From assembly GCA_002500485.1 (NCBI GenBank), contig DLRJ01000149.1, positions 1,172 to 45,661 of the forward strand: a stretch of DNA of 44,490 nucleotides, in the 5' to 3' direction. The DNA is from Dehalococcoidia bacterium UBA7891 (GTDB lineage: Bacteria > Chloroflexota > Dehalococcoidia > Lucifugimonadales > UBA826). The notes under the pieces were generated by a model. The model saw only the letters and a program-made list of their open reading frames with translations, made no database searches and was not told where the DNA came from. The position numbers and the translations under genes were made by a program. Below are positions 33,154 to 41,839 of this stretch, in pieces; positions within the stretch are counted from its first letter, which is position 1; the number at the start of each line of letters is the position of its first letter.

Positions 33154-34797
33154 ATGAACGGTGACCAATTAATGGCCAGCTTACTGAAAAAAGAAGGAAC
33201 CGAATGGATTTCCTGCTTTCCGGCCCAAACTTTGATTGAGGCTTGCTCACAGGAGGGAATCAGACCCATTCTCTGCAGACAAGAACGAGCGGGGGTAAAT
33301 ATGGCTGACGCATACAGCCGGATCCACAATGGTAACAAGATCGGGGTCTTTACCATGCAACACGGCCCAGGTGCAGAAAATGCATTTGGAGGCGTTGCAC
33401 AAGCTTATGCTGATAATGTACCCATGTTGCTAATACCGGGAGGATCTACTGCAAGAAGGGTGGGAGTCCATCCCGGATTTGACGCAATCCCAAATTACCA
33501 ACACATAACTAAATGGGCAGGTCGTATAAACACGATCGAACGAATACCAGAAATGGTTAGCCAAGCATTCACTCATCTGCGAAATGGAAGACCTGGTCCT
33601 GTATTACTTGAATTGCCGGGTGACGTTGCTCATGCTGAGGTTCCGGCAGATATGGAAGAATACCAACCCAGTCGCTCATATAAATCGTATGCAGCAAATG
33701 AGGATGTAAGAGATATAGTCACCGCTTTGCTTAAGGCAAAAGCACCTGTTATAAACGCGGGCCAAGGCACATTATACGCAGAAGCCACAGACGAGCTAAT
33801 AGAATTTGCCGAGATAGTCAATGTACCAGTCATGACCACCCTCGCTGGTAAAAGTGCCTACCCAGAAGATCACTCTCTAGCATTGGGCACCGGAGGCAAT
33901 ACAGGCACCTTAATGGTCGACAGGTTCCTCCAAAACACAGATTTCGTTTTGGGAATAGGAACTAGTTTCGCAATATCAAACTTCACTGCACCAATGCCGC
34001 CAGAAGCCACTAAAGCACAAATTACCAACACCGCAGAGGACATTAACAGAGACTATCGTGTCGAATACGGCGCAGTCGGTGATGCTAAATTGGTTTTGCA
34101 GCAACTGATTGAGGAGGCAAAATCTCAGCTAGGTGAGCATGGTAGGGGTGATGTACACGGGGTAAAAGAAAACATAGTCAAAATAAAAGATGAATTCATG
34201 AAAGAATGGGGACCAAGATTAAATTCAGATGAAACCCCTATGAGCCCGTATCGAGTATTCAATGAGATGATGAAGGCTGTGGATCCTAGAAATGCTATCG
34301 TCACTCATGACTCTGGGTATCCTAGAAATCAGCTTGTTCCATTTTGGCCAGCTCTCACCCCTCGCTCATATATAGGTTGGGGCAAGTCAACACAGCTAGG
34401 ATACGGTCTAGGATTAGCACTTGGTGCCAAAGTTGCTGCGCCCGATAAAATAGTCATCAATGTCATGGGAGACGCTGCGTTTGGTATGTCAGGTTTGGAT
34501 ATAGAGACCGCTAGCAGATCTGAACTTGGGACAATAACGGTTGTATTGAATAATGGGGTTATGACCCACTATTACGATCACTTTCCTCACGCTACTGAGA
34601 ACTGGAAGAGTAACGAATTGGGTGGTATATATTCCGACACCGCAAAAAGTCTCGGAGCACATGGTGAGCGAATACATAATCCCGATGAAATAGGTCCAGC
34701 AATGGCAAGAGCTATAGAAGCTTCCAACAGTGGACAGCCTGTACTACTGGAAATGATCACGAAAGAAGAAGAAAACATCTCAAACTACGGGAGATAG
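33154..34797 (+). CDS. Thiamine-diphosphate enzyme (acetolactate synthase-like), copy 1
   Basis: 547 residues, with the three-domain layout of the acetolactate synthase/benzoylformate decarboxylase superfamily. The N-terminal Pyr domain has CRQERAGVNMADAYSR: the Glu aligns with the catalytic Glu of RHEQGA, with Gln replacing His. The central domain has VINAGQGT and the C-terminal PP domain VMGDAAFGMSGLDIETASRSE with the partner Asn pair in VVLNNG. The reaction (decarboxylation or carboligation of a 2-oxo acid) cannot be specified. After the NN the sequence THYYDHFPHATENW is peculiar to this copy. GGAG lies 8 bases before the ATG, and the gene follows the lyase-like gene by 32 bases. A paralogue is at 36910-38556. 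Confidence 0.88.
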   Translation: MNGDQLMASLLKKEGTEWISCFPAQTLIEACSQEGIRPILCRQERAGVNMADAYSRIHNGNKIGVFTMQHGPGAENAFGGVAQAYADNVPMLLIPGGSTARRVGVHPGFDAIPNYQHITKWAGRINTIERIPEMVSQAFTHLRNGRPGPVLLELPGDVAHAEVPADMEEYQPSRSYKSYAANEDVRDIVTALLKAKAPVINAGQGTLYAEATDELIEFAEIVNVPVMTTLAGKSAYPEDHSLALGTGGNTGTLMVDRFLQNTDFVLGIGTSFAISNFTAPMPPEATKAQITNTAEDINRDYRVEYGAVGDAKLVLQQLIEEAKSQLGEHGRGDVHGVKENIVKIKDEFMKEWGPRLNSDETPMSPYRVFNEMMKAVDPRNAIVTHDSGYPRNQLVPFWPALTPRSYIGWGKSTQLGYGLGLALGAKVAAPDKIVINVMGDAAFGMSGLDIETASRSELGTITVVLNNGVMTHYYDHFPHATENWKSNELGGIYSDTAKSLGAHGERIHNPDEIGPAMARAIEASNSGQPVLLEMITKEEENISNYGR

Positions 34798-34831
34798 ACG
34801 ACAGAATTCTGTGTGCACTTTGATTTATGTA

Positions 34832-35755
34832 TTATATTGTCGCCGTGTACACAGGATTCATAGCTAATGGCCTAAATTTGCGTTTGTATTGCTTCAGCCC
34901 ATCAATATTTAGATCGCTAGCGTCATTGACTAATTTATAATTTCTCAACTTGCCAAAAGTTTTCCATCTAAGGTATTCAGACAACCCATTGATTCCTATC
35001 ACGGTCTTTGCCACATAAAAACAGGCCGTATTTTGGTTTATCGGGCCAGCCATGGAAAATCCGACCATTTTTTTCTCTATCTCAAGCCCCCAGGCCATTA
35101 AATCTTCTGTATCAAAATCACCAATGGAATTTAGTGCAGCCCGCGTATAACCCCAATCCAACAGAAATTTATTTTTCTTCCCCTGAACAGAGCGCCATTT
35201 CCCCAATACTTCCAAGGCTGCAGGCACATCATTTTTTTCTAATTGAAAAAATATGGGGGCTTTCCTAGTTACCCTATTAATTTTTTTTCTAATGTCCCTA
35301 AACATTCCACCTTCCAAGTTAAACACCAAGTTGGGATCATATATATATTCATTCTCCCTCTTTTCTATATGGATATTGTCTCCATATATATTCCGAAGGT
35401 GTACAACGTCTGAAGAATCAACCCACAAAATACGCATTTCTGATTGATCCAGAGATTCTTTAATACGTGAAAGGTAAGTCTTTGTGTCGGAAGTCAGAAT
35501 GGATGGGGGAATAACAAGGTCAATTCTATTAGAGTTTTTTCCATTTATGTGTTGGAACAAAAAGAATGAGTCTCCCTTACGGGTCAAATAAAGAGGCCTT
35601 CCGGGGGGCAAACTATAACAGGCAAGGTAAGGAGCAAAATAAACCCAGGAATTCCTTCCTGTTTTGCTAAATATTTCCTTCAGTGAAGCAATATCAAAGA
35701 CCGTTAAGACCTTGTGACTGTCTGATATATTTTGAAATAATTTCCTCAGATTCAA
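34832..35755 (-). CDS. DUF2156 / phosphatidylglycerol lysyltransferase C-terminal-like (GNAT fold) protein
   Basis: 307 residues, soluble. The C-terminal half shows the hallmarks of DUF2156: MFRDIRKKINRVTRKAP, then GLEIEKKMVGFSMAG, FYVAKTVIGINGLSEYLRW, NDASDLNIDGLKQYKRKFRPL and a final Tyr. In MprF-type enzymes this double-GNAT fold transfers an aminoacyl group from tRNA to a lipid; here there is no membrane domain, so the acceptor is probably soluble. The TTG start overlaps the bpsA-like stop (TTGA), a translational coupling with GGAG just upstream. The tight link suggests action on the polyamine product or a molecule derived from it (inference). Confidence 0.75.
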   Translation of the reverse strand: MNLRKLFQNISDSHKVLTVFDIASLKEIFSKTGRNSWVYFAPYLACYSLPPGRPLYLTRKGDSFFLFQHINGKNSNRIDLVIPPSILTSDTKTYLSRIKESLDQSEMRILWVDSSDVVHLRNIYGDNIHIEKRENEYIYDPNLVFNLEGGMFRDIRKKINRVTRKAPIFFQLEKNDVPAALEVLGKWRSVQGKKNKFLLDWGYTRAALNSIGDFDTEDLMAWGLEIEKKMVGFSMAGPINQNTACFYVAKTVIGINGLSEYLRWKTFGKLRNYKLVNDASDLNIDGLKQYKRKFRPLAMNPVYTATI

Positions 35756-36756
35756 GTCTCCTTGGAATTCGTATAAATGAGGTTGCGGGAAGTCGGGTTT
35801 GTGGGTTCTAGATATCCAGATGAGAAAAATTTCCCCATCCTACTTATTCCAGCATGTTTTTGGGCTCCCACATATTCGTTGAAAGAAGGGATAATCTCCT
35901 GAGGTGATAGGCCCATACTTGCTATATTTCTGAACAAACGGGCATTTTCCACTGGAATAAGATTTGAAAAGGATACAAATCCTAAACCGTTCGTTCGTTC
36001 TTTCAGCATCTCGGCTCCAACAGAAATGAACCTCGTTAAACCCTCAACCGTATAAGGGGGATCTGTAATAAATACATCCTGCGTACTTTTGTAACATGGG
36101 GGAATTTCCCCAATAAAATCAATCTTCTTCAAGCCTATTTGAAAATTAAGTTTAAAGCTCACGGATTCAATGAAGTTTAATATTCTTTCATCAATATCAA
36201 AAACAGTTAGGCTATTAATTTTTAATCCGAAGCGTGTAGCAAAAAGAACTATGGCAAGTGAAGTCAAATCATCATCCCCTAATATTGCTATATCCCTTCC
36301 CTCTATTGAGTCACTTTGATGAAAATACATAACCCTTTTAAAACATGTCAGTGAAGTCGCATGAGATTGATCCAGAGAATAATCAGGAGAAGGTCTTTGT
36401 CCTGTCAGTTCATCAAATTGAGAGGCCAACTTGGTTACTGTATCTGAGATTTCATACTGACAATTAAAGTCAGGTATTTCAGTGTCAAATATTCCGATAG
36501 AATTCAAAAGTTTAATTCCAGTGTCCGTCAGAATCGCGCCTCCTTTTCTCGAAAGGAGTTTCCTTTTCTCCAATTCTCGACGAGTTGCTGAAACTACGGG
36601 TACAGGAATGCCAGTCGCCCTTGATATATCGTGTATAGGTACCGTTTCTCCCCTAAGGATTTCCCTCATGATTAACCTAACTCCCTGGTATCCTTCCTGC
36701 AATCGGGAATCCTTAGAAACTTGAATTAAAATATCCTCAGCCTCCGACTTATTCAT
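35752..36756 (-). CDS. bpsA: BpsA-like N4-bis(aminopropyl)spermidine synthase
   Basis: 334 residues. N-terminal winged-helix domain (about 25-90: HDISRATGIPVPVVSATRRELEKR, read in parts) followed by the branched-chain polyamine synthase domain. Key signatures: YSLDQSHAT (126-134), ILGDDDLTSLA (158-168) with three Asp, VFDIDERILNFI (185-196), and DVFITDPPYT (227-236), all in the order seen in Thermococcus BpsA. The family adds two aminopropyl groups from decarboxylated SAM to spermidine's central nitrogen. Such branched polyamines are known mainly from thermophiles. It is co-transcribed with the overlapping DUF2156 gene. No speD or speE is nearby, so spermidine and dcSAM must come from elsewhere. 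Confidence 0.8.
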   Translation of the reverse strand: MNKSEAEDILIQVSKDSRLQEGYQGVRLIMREILRGETVPIHDISRATGIPVPVVSATRRELEKRKLLSRKGGAILTDTGIKLLNSIGIFDTEIPDFNCQYEISDTVTKLASQFDELTGQRPSPDYSLDQSHATSLTCFKRVMYFHQSDSIEGRDIAILGDDDLTSLAIVLFATRFGLKINSLTVFDIDERILNFIESVSFKLNFQIGLKKIDFIGEIPPCYKSTQDVFITDPPYTVEGLTRFISVGAEMLKERTNGLGFVSFSNLIPVENARLFRNIASMGLSPQEIIPSFNEYVGAQKHAGISRMGKFFSSGYLEPTNPTSRNLIYTNSKET

Positions 36757-36855
36757 AAATTACAAATATCCCTCCATAATGCTAATTTTATGCTGTTGAA
36801 CTGAAAAAACGTAATCTCCCAATTTACTTCATCTTCATATCGCAAGTAATAGAAA

Positions 36856-36864
36856 TGTTATACT
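36856..36864 (+). promoter_or_regulatory. Extended -10 promoter of the second ThDP gene
   Basis: TGTTATACT: TATACT (36859-36864) preceded by TGn, 45 bases before the start codon. No -35 was recognised. Confidence 0.4.
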
Positions 36865-36909
36865 CCGCCTCATCTTAGCTGTAAGTACAAAATTTAGGGA
36901 GAGCACGCC

Positions 36910-38556
36910 ATGTTGGTAATAGATGCTATTTCACAAATTCTAAAGAAAGAAGGTGTGGAATACCTTAGTGCTTTCCCTACAACCTCAGTGATTGAGGCAG
37001 CGGCCGAATCGGGCATCAAACCGATAATCTGTAGACAGGAACGCGTTGGGGTAGGGATTGCCGACGGTTATTCGAGGATTACTGCAGGTAATCCTCCTGG
37101 CGTTTTTGCGATGCAATACGGCCCTGGAGCCGAAAATGCCTATCCGGGTGTGGCAACAGCATTCGCCGATTCAGTACCAGTCCTATTTTTGCCCCTTGGC
37201 CACCGAAGAGATAGGGATAGAGTCTTCCCGCATTTTAATTCAGTCGATAGCTTCAATACAGTTACAAAATATGTCGAGCAACTAAATGAAGCAGAATCAG
37301 TTACAGACACAATGAGGAGAGCTTTTTCTCGTTTAAAAAACGGCCGTCCAGGGCCAGTCATGGTTGAAATACCTATTGACGTCGCCGAGCAAGAAATCGA
37401 TGCGTCGACGATATCTCGGTACGAAAAAGCGATAATTGTACGCTCGTCGGCCGAGGAAGAAGCCGTACTGAGGATAGCTAAAACCATACTTAGCTCAAAA
37501 ACACCTCTGATATATGCTGGGCAGGGAGTGTTATATTCTGGAGCGTCTCAAGAGTTACAAGAACTAGCAGAATTAACTAACATACCTGTCACTACCACAA
37601 TGGCTGGCAAAGGTTCTATTGACGAACGCCATCCCTTATCTCTTGGTAGTTCATCTATCGTAATGAATGGTGCTGTTCTCCACTACATGAAAACAAGTGA
37701 CACAGTACTGGCAATAGGCACCAGCCTCACAAAACATGGAATGGTAACCACAATTCCAGACGGAAAAAGAATTCTTCATGTCACTAATGATCCTATTGAT
37801 ATTGGGAACTATTATCAGCCTGACGATGCCTTGCAAGGGGATGCAAAATTAGTCATTCGGCAGTTAATAGAGGCATGTTCCGATTTGCTTTCTACTCGAG
37901 ATAGGCCAGAATCCCCTGCTAACCGGATTAGAGAAATAAAATCGGAATGGAGCAAAAGTTGGGAGAAAAAATTAACTTCCAGAGAATCTCCAATGACTCC
38001 ATACAGAGTGATAAATGAATTCATGAAAGCCACGGACCCATCCCAAAACATAGTGACGCATGATTCGGGCAGTCCAAGAGACCAGATCATGCCTTTTTAT
38101 AAATCAGGAGGCCCAGGCACCTATTTGGGGTGGGGTAAATCGCATGGTCTGGGTACAGGATTAGGACTGAATATGGGAGCAAAATTAGCGTCTCCTGAAA
38201 AATTTGTTGTGAACTTCATGGGGGATGCAGCCTTCGGTATGACAGGTTTGGATTTTGAGACTGCTGTTAGAAGCGGTATTCCGATTTTAACTGTGGTCCT
38301 TAACAATTCAACAATGGCCATAGAAACGGCTCATATGGCTTCCTCACATGAGTTGTACAAGACAAGGAATTTGGGTGGGGACTATGCAGACATGGCTAGA
38401 GCTATGGGTGGATGGAGTGAAAGGGTCGATGACCCAGAAGAAATACAAACCGCATTCTTGAGGGCAAAAAAAGCAACTGAAAACGGACAGTCCGCACTCC
38501 TAGAATTTATCACCTCAGAAGAGCAGGATTTTTCATTCCGAGGGGCCTTACGGTAG
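36910..38556 (+). CDS. Thiamine-diphosphate enzyme (acetolactate synthase-like), copy 2
   Basis: 548 residues, collinear with the enzyme at 33154-34797 and clearly its paralogue. Shared landmarks: CRQERVGVGIADGYSR (catalytic Glu, Gln in place of His), MQYGPGAENA, IYAGQGVLY, HDSGSPRDQ, YLGWGKSHGLGTGLGL, FMGDAAFGMTGLDFETAVRSG and VVLNNS. It differs after the NN: TMAIETAHMASSHELYK, which is nearer to ordinary acetolactate-synthase-like proteins. GGGAG precedes the ATG. Its own promoter and the antisense bpsA pair between the copies suggest independent regulation. Substrate unknown. Confidence 0.88.
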   Translation: MLVIDAISQILKKEGVEYLSAFPTTSVIEAAAESGIKPIICRQERVGVGIADGYSRITAGNPPGVFAMQYGPGAENAYPGVATAFADSVPVLFLPLGHRRDRDRVFPHFNSVDSFNTVTKYVEQLNEAESVTDTMRRAFSRLKNGRPGPVMVEIPIDVAEQEIDASTISRYEKAIIVRSSAEEEAVLRIAKTILSSKTPLIYAGQGVLYSGASQELQELAELTNIPVTTTMAGKGSIDERHPLSLGSSSIVMNGAVLHYMKTSDTVLAIGTSLTKHGMVTTIPDGKRILHVTNDPIDIGNYYQPDDALQGDAKLVIRQLIEACSDLLSTRDRPESPANRIREIKSEWSKSWEKKLTSRESPMTPYRVINEFMKATDPSQNIVTHDSGSPRDQIMPFYKSGGPGTYLGWGKSHGLGTGLGLNMGAKLASPEKFVVNFMGDAAFGMTGLDFETAVRSGIPILTVVLNNSTMAIETAHMASSHELYKTRNLGGDYADMARAMGGWSERVDDPEEIQTAFLRAKKATENGQSALLEFITSEEQDFSFRGALR

Positions 38557-38753
38557 TGATATATTCCCCCGAAGATTTTGGGGTTATTTGCAGGCACATA
38601 CTTGGATAAAAAAGGTTAGTTCATATGAGTAATGTTTTACTCTTACCATATGTAGCAACCTCCCACTAAATACCTTCTAACTAAAATTAACCCCAGTGGA
38701 ATGATATTTTTTCCTTATTACTTGACAGTAAGAAAGGGAAAGTAAATTTGATC

Positions 38754-39809
38754 CTACCCTTCTCTTGGAAACCAATAGCAGCCATGTTCGTCAACGCAAG
38801 GGGCGCAGTGGGCAACTAAATGACCCGGAGAAATTTCCCTCATAACCAGCTCATTGGCATCACAAGCTGGATCAGGTGACGGACAGAGAGGATCGTAACT
38901 ACAGGCCGAAGGTGGAGACATCGGGCTCGGAACACCCCCTCTCAATATTATCCTTTCTCTATCAGCCTCCATCAGCGGATCTGGAATCGGCACAGCAGAC
39001 AACAAAGCTTTGGTATATGGATGAACTGGGTTATCGTATAGTTCGTTTCTCTCTGCTATCTCGACTATATGACCTAGGTACATGACGGCAATTCGATCAC
39101 TAATGTGTTTTACCACTGATAAATCATGGGCGATGAATAAGTATGTGAGACCCAGGTCTTCCTGTAGATCTTCAAGAAGGTTGATTATTTGCGCCTGAAT
39201 CGATACGTCCAAAGCAGAGACCGGTTCGTCGCACACTATGAAACTGGGATTGACCGCTAGAGCCCTGGCGATACCTATCCTTTGCCTCTGACCTCCGCTA
39301 AATTCATGGGGATATCTATCTGCCATGTACGGGCTTAGACCACAAGTAGTTAGCAACTCCGAAACTCTATCTCGATACTCACCCTTGCTATCAGTCAACT
39401 TATGAACTTTCAAAGGTTCGCCAACTATATCCCCACAGGTCATGCGAGGATTCAAGGATCCATATGGATCTTGAAATATAACTTGCATGTCCCTTCTCAT
39501 TTGACGAAGTCCGGTAGTGTTTAAACCAGTCACATCCACCCCGTCAAAGTAAACTTCACCGGCTGTAGGTTTATACAATTGCAAGATGCATCGGCCAGTC
39601 GTTGTCTTGCCACATCCGCTTTCACCTACAAGGCCAAGCGCCTCACCTTTTTTGATTGTAAAAGTCACATCATCCACGGCTTTTACCTCGGCAACTTTTC
39701 TCTGAAATATGATGCCTTCATTGACTGGAAAATACATCTTAAGATTGTTAACTTCAACTAAAGTTTCCCCCACCTGAGCGGTTGAGGCCTTATCTGTTCC
39801 TGTAACCAT
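38754..39809 (-). CDS. Oligopeptide/dipeptide ABC transporter ATPase, OppF/DppF type
   Basis: ATP-binding subunit for a peptide (or nickel or opine) importer. 351 residues from ATG 39809 (GGAG 5 bases upstream; GTG 39815 is also open). Walker A GESGCGKTTTGR, Q-loop VIFQDPYGSLNPRM, signature FSGGQRQRIGIARAL, Walker B FIVCDEPVSALD, switch His in FIAHDLSVV. The C-terminal oligopeptide extension has CSYDPLC and PAC, as in Fe-S-binding DppD/OppD tails. It then continues with HCAPC and GCYWFPR, which the neighbouring ATPase also has. No permease or binding protein gene is adjacent. Downstream of the OppD-type gene, 54 bases away. Confidence 0.92.
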   Translation of the reverse strand: MVTGTDKASTAQVGETLVEVNNLKMYFPVNEGIIFQRKVAEVKAVDDVTFTIKKGEALGLVGESGCGKTTTGRCILQLYKPTAGEVYFDGVDVTGLNTTGLRQMRRDMQVIFQDPYGSLNPRMTCGDIVGEPLKVHKLTDSKGEYRDRVSELLTTCGLSPYMADRYPHEFSGGQRQRIGIARALAVNPSFIVCDEPVSALDVSIQAQIINLLEDLQEDLGLTYLFIAHDLSVVKHISDRIAVMYLGHIVEIAERNELYDNPVHPYTKALLSAVPIPDPLMEADRERIILRGGVPSPMSPPSACSYDPLCPSPDPACDANELVMREISPGHLVAHCAPCVDEHGCYWFPREG

Positions 39810-39863
39810 TTTCACTCCACAAAACGCGATTAACTATTTGTAACAAAATCTTATAGGTTTTTA

Positions 39864-40877
39864 CTAAGCATCTCTTGGAAACCATTTGCAACCATATTCT
39901 TGTTCGCAATGACTGCAATATGCAACCCAGTGATTGGGTTCATCTTCTCTGAGAACTGGCTCTTCTGTTAAACACTCAGGGCTTGGAGCCGGGCAATTAG
40001 ACTGAAATCCGCAGCCAGAAGGTCTATCACCTAGATTCGGGGGCATTCCCTCAATAGCTTCCAACCTTTCTCGAGTATTATCGTCTGCATCCAACCGGGG
40101 AACCGAGTTAAGTAGCCCGATCGTGTAAGGATGCATTGGATTCTTATAAATCTCCACTGCACTAGAGGTTTCAACGATTTTACCGGCGTACATAACAATT
40201 ACACGATCCGCATATCTAGCAACTACTCCCAGATTATGAGTAATTATTATTAAGGCTGTGCCTAAATCTCTAGACAAATCCTGCATCAATTCTAATATTT
40301 GTGCCTGAATAGTAACATCAAGTGCCGTAGTCGGTTCATCTGCAATGATCAGCTGCGGGTTGCAACTTAGCGCCATAGCTATCATAACTCTCTGGCGCAT
40401 TCCACCACTGAATTGATGAGGGTAATCGTCTAAACGAGTGTCTGCATCCGGAATACCTACCAAAGTCAGCAATTCTGATGCTCTTTCTCTTGCCTCTTTT
40501 TTGTTCATTTTTTGATGCAATTCTAAGGTCTCAGTTATTTGACGACCTACAGTAAGAACGGGATTTAGAGATGTCATTGGTTCTTGGAACACCATAGAAA
40601 TGCTGTTACCGCGAATACCCCTCATCTCCCTCTCATCCATCTGGACCAGATCTTCACCACCAAACAATACTTCACCCTCTACAATTCGACCGGGTGGGCT
40701 TGCAACCAATCGCATTATAGACATGGCCCCCACACTTTTACCACACCCACTTTCCCCAACAATCCCTACTACTTCACCCTCTGCAACTTCATATGAAATT
40801 CCATCAACCGCCTTCACTATTCCATCTGCGGTAAAAAAATGAGTCTTTAGATTTTTGACTTCGAGCAACGGAGCCAT
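39864..40877 (-). CDS. Oligopeptide/dipeptide ABC transporter ATPase, OppD/DppD type
   Basis: 337 residues. Walker A GESGCGKSVGAM, VFQEPMTSLNPVLT, signature FSGGMRQRVMIAMAL, Walker B LIIADEPTTALD, switch His in IITHNLGVV. The C-terminal extension ends with CGFQSNC and PEC and then the extra YCSHC and GCKWFPR motif shared with its partner. GGGGGGA lies 7 bases before the ATG. The pair would energise one importer, but its permeases and substrate-binding protein are not in the flanking genes, so the transporter is split across loci. Confidence 0.92.
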   Translation of the reverse strand: MAPLLEVKNLKTHFFTADGIVKAVDGISYEVAEGEVVGIVGESGCGKSVGAMSIMRLVASPPGRIVEGEVLFGGEDLVQMDEREMRGIRGNSISMVFQEPMTSLNPVLTVGRQITETLELHQKMNKKEARERASELLTLVGIPDADTRLDDYPHQFSGGMRQRVMIAMALSCNPQLIIADEPTTALDVTIQAQILELMQDLSRDLGTALIIITHNLGVVARYADRVIVMYAGKIVETSSAVEIYKNPMHPYTIGLLNSVPRLDADDNTRERLEAIEGMPPNLGDRPSGCGFQSNCPAPSPECLTEEPVLREDEPNHWVAYCSHCEQEYGCKWFPRDA

Positions 40878-41007
40878 ACAACGTCCCCCCTTGTTGCTTC
40901 TTCAGGTTTTATATTTAATTCTGGATAACCAAACTTTACTTTGCGTAGCACATTCTAATAAACAGATCCAATACTAACAACTTATAAACACAATGATTCC
41001 ACGGAAA

Positions 41008-41727
41008 TTATTCAAACATACGACCATCAGCAAAAGAATTAAGGTTTTGAATAACCATTTCAGCAGCATAATTTATGCTGATTTCACTAGAGTTAATGGT
41101 GAAATGAAATAGGTTGGGATTATCTGGTTCGTCCAGATCAAAATACTTTTTAAAAAAATACTTTCTTGCTTGATCTCTTTGTTCTAGAGTCACAATAGCT
41201 TTGTCCTTATCGATAGCTTCTCGGGTCATCAAGGTCTTTATTCTGTCTTCAAATGAAGCTACCACTCCCACTCGCAAAACATTAGGCATGTCCTTTAAGA
41301 TCACGTGTCCACCTCTTCCTATAAATACCACATCACCATCTGCTGCCATTTCCTTCATGGTAGATTCTAGGGCTTCAATGTATACGTCGTCCTCCACCTC
41401 ATGACCTCGTGTTATCGTTGGCTGCGGGATATCCTCATACTCTTCCGTTAGTAAGGCCGTAATACCTGGCCCGAAATATGGATCTCCAGCGGACCCTGTC
41501 ACGGCCGACCGCTCAAGAAGTCGTTGTACTACGTGTATCCACTTCTCTGATCGAGTTGGAAGTTTTTCCTCTATTTGATGTAAAGCCTCAACAGTGGCAC
41601 CCACATCTTTAGCAATATTGGACAGGAAAATCCTATCTACATAGTCGGCCTCCAATTTTTTCGCAACTATCGGGCCTATATCCCTCGCACCTCCCCCCGA
41701 CATACCCCCAAGTGTTATCGTATACAT
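41008..41727 (-). CDS. Cytidylate kinase-like family protein
   Basis: 239 residues from ATG 41727, chosen because GGAGGG lies 5 bases upstream; the open frame extends to 41742. The P-loop region ITLGGMSGGGARDIGPIVAKKL replaces the usual SRQYGSGG but keeps the layout of this kinase-like family. YVDRIFLSNIAKDVG and GDVVFIGRGGHVIL follow, then REAIDKDKAIVTLEQRDQARKYFFKKYFD, the helical region typical of these proteins. True CMP kinases differ, so the phosphate acceptor is unknown. Not in an obvious operon; apt lies 112 bases upstream on the same strand. Confidence 0.82.
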   Translation of the reverse strand: MYTITLGGMSGGGARDIGPIVAKKLEADYVDRIFLSNIAKDVGATVEALHQIEEKLPTRSEKWIHVVQRLLERSAVTGSAGDPYFGPGITALLTEEYEDIPQPTITRGHEVEDDVYIEALESTMKEMAADGDVVFIGRGGHVILKDMPNVLRVGVVASFEDRIKTLMTREAIDKDKAIVTLEQRDQARKYFFKKYFDLDEPDNPNLFHFTINSSEISINYAAEMVIQNLNSFADGRMFE

Positions 41728-41839
41728 TTGTACCCTCCACAATTAGGTTTATCCCGAATCTACATCTTATGGAGTCCGAAACAGTAAAAAAACCTCTCAA
41801 TCGAATGCTGACAAACATTAGTGCGTATGTCAACTATTA

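Noticed and set aside
34801..34812. Perfect 12-base palindrome ACAGAATTCTGT between convergent genes
   Set aside because: No T-run, no second copy seen and no operator context; short palindromes like this occur by chance.
38565..38590. CCCC/GGGG hairpin after the second ThDP gene as a terminator
   Set aside because: Only four solid pairs plus a bulge and a broken T-run; not convincing.
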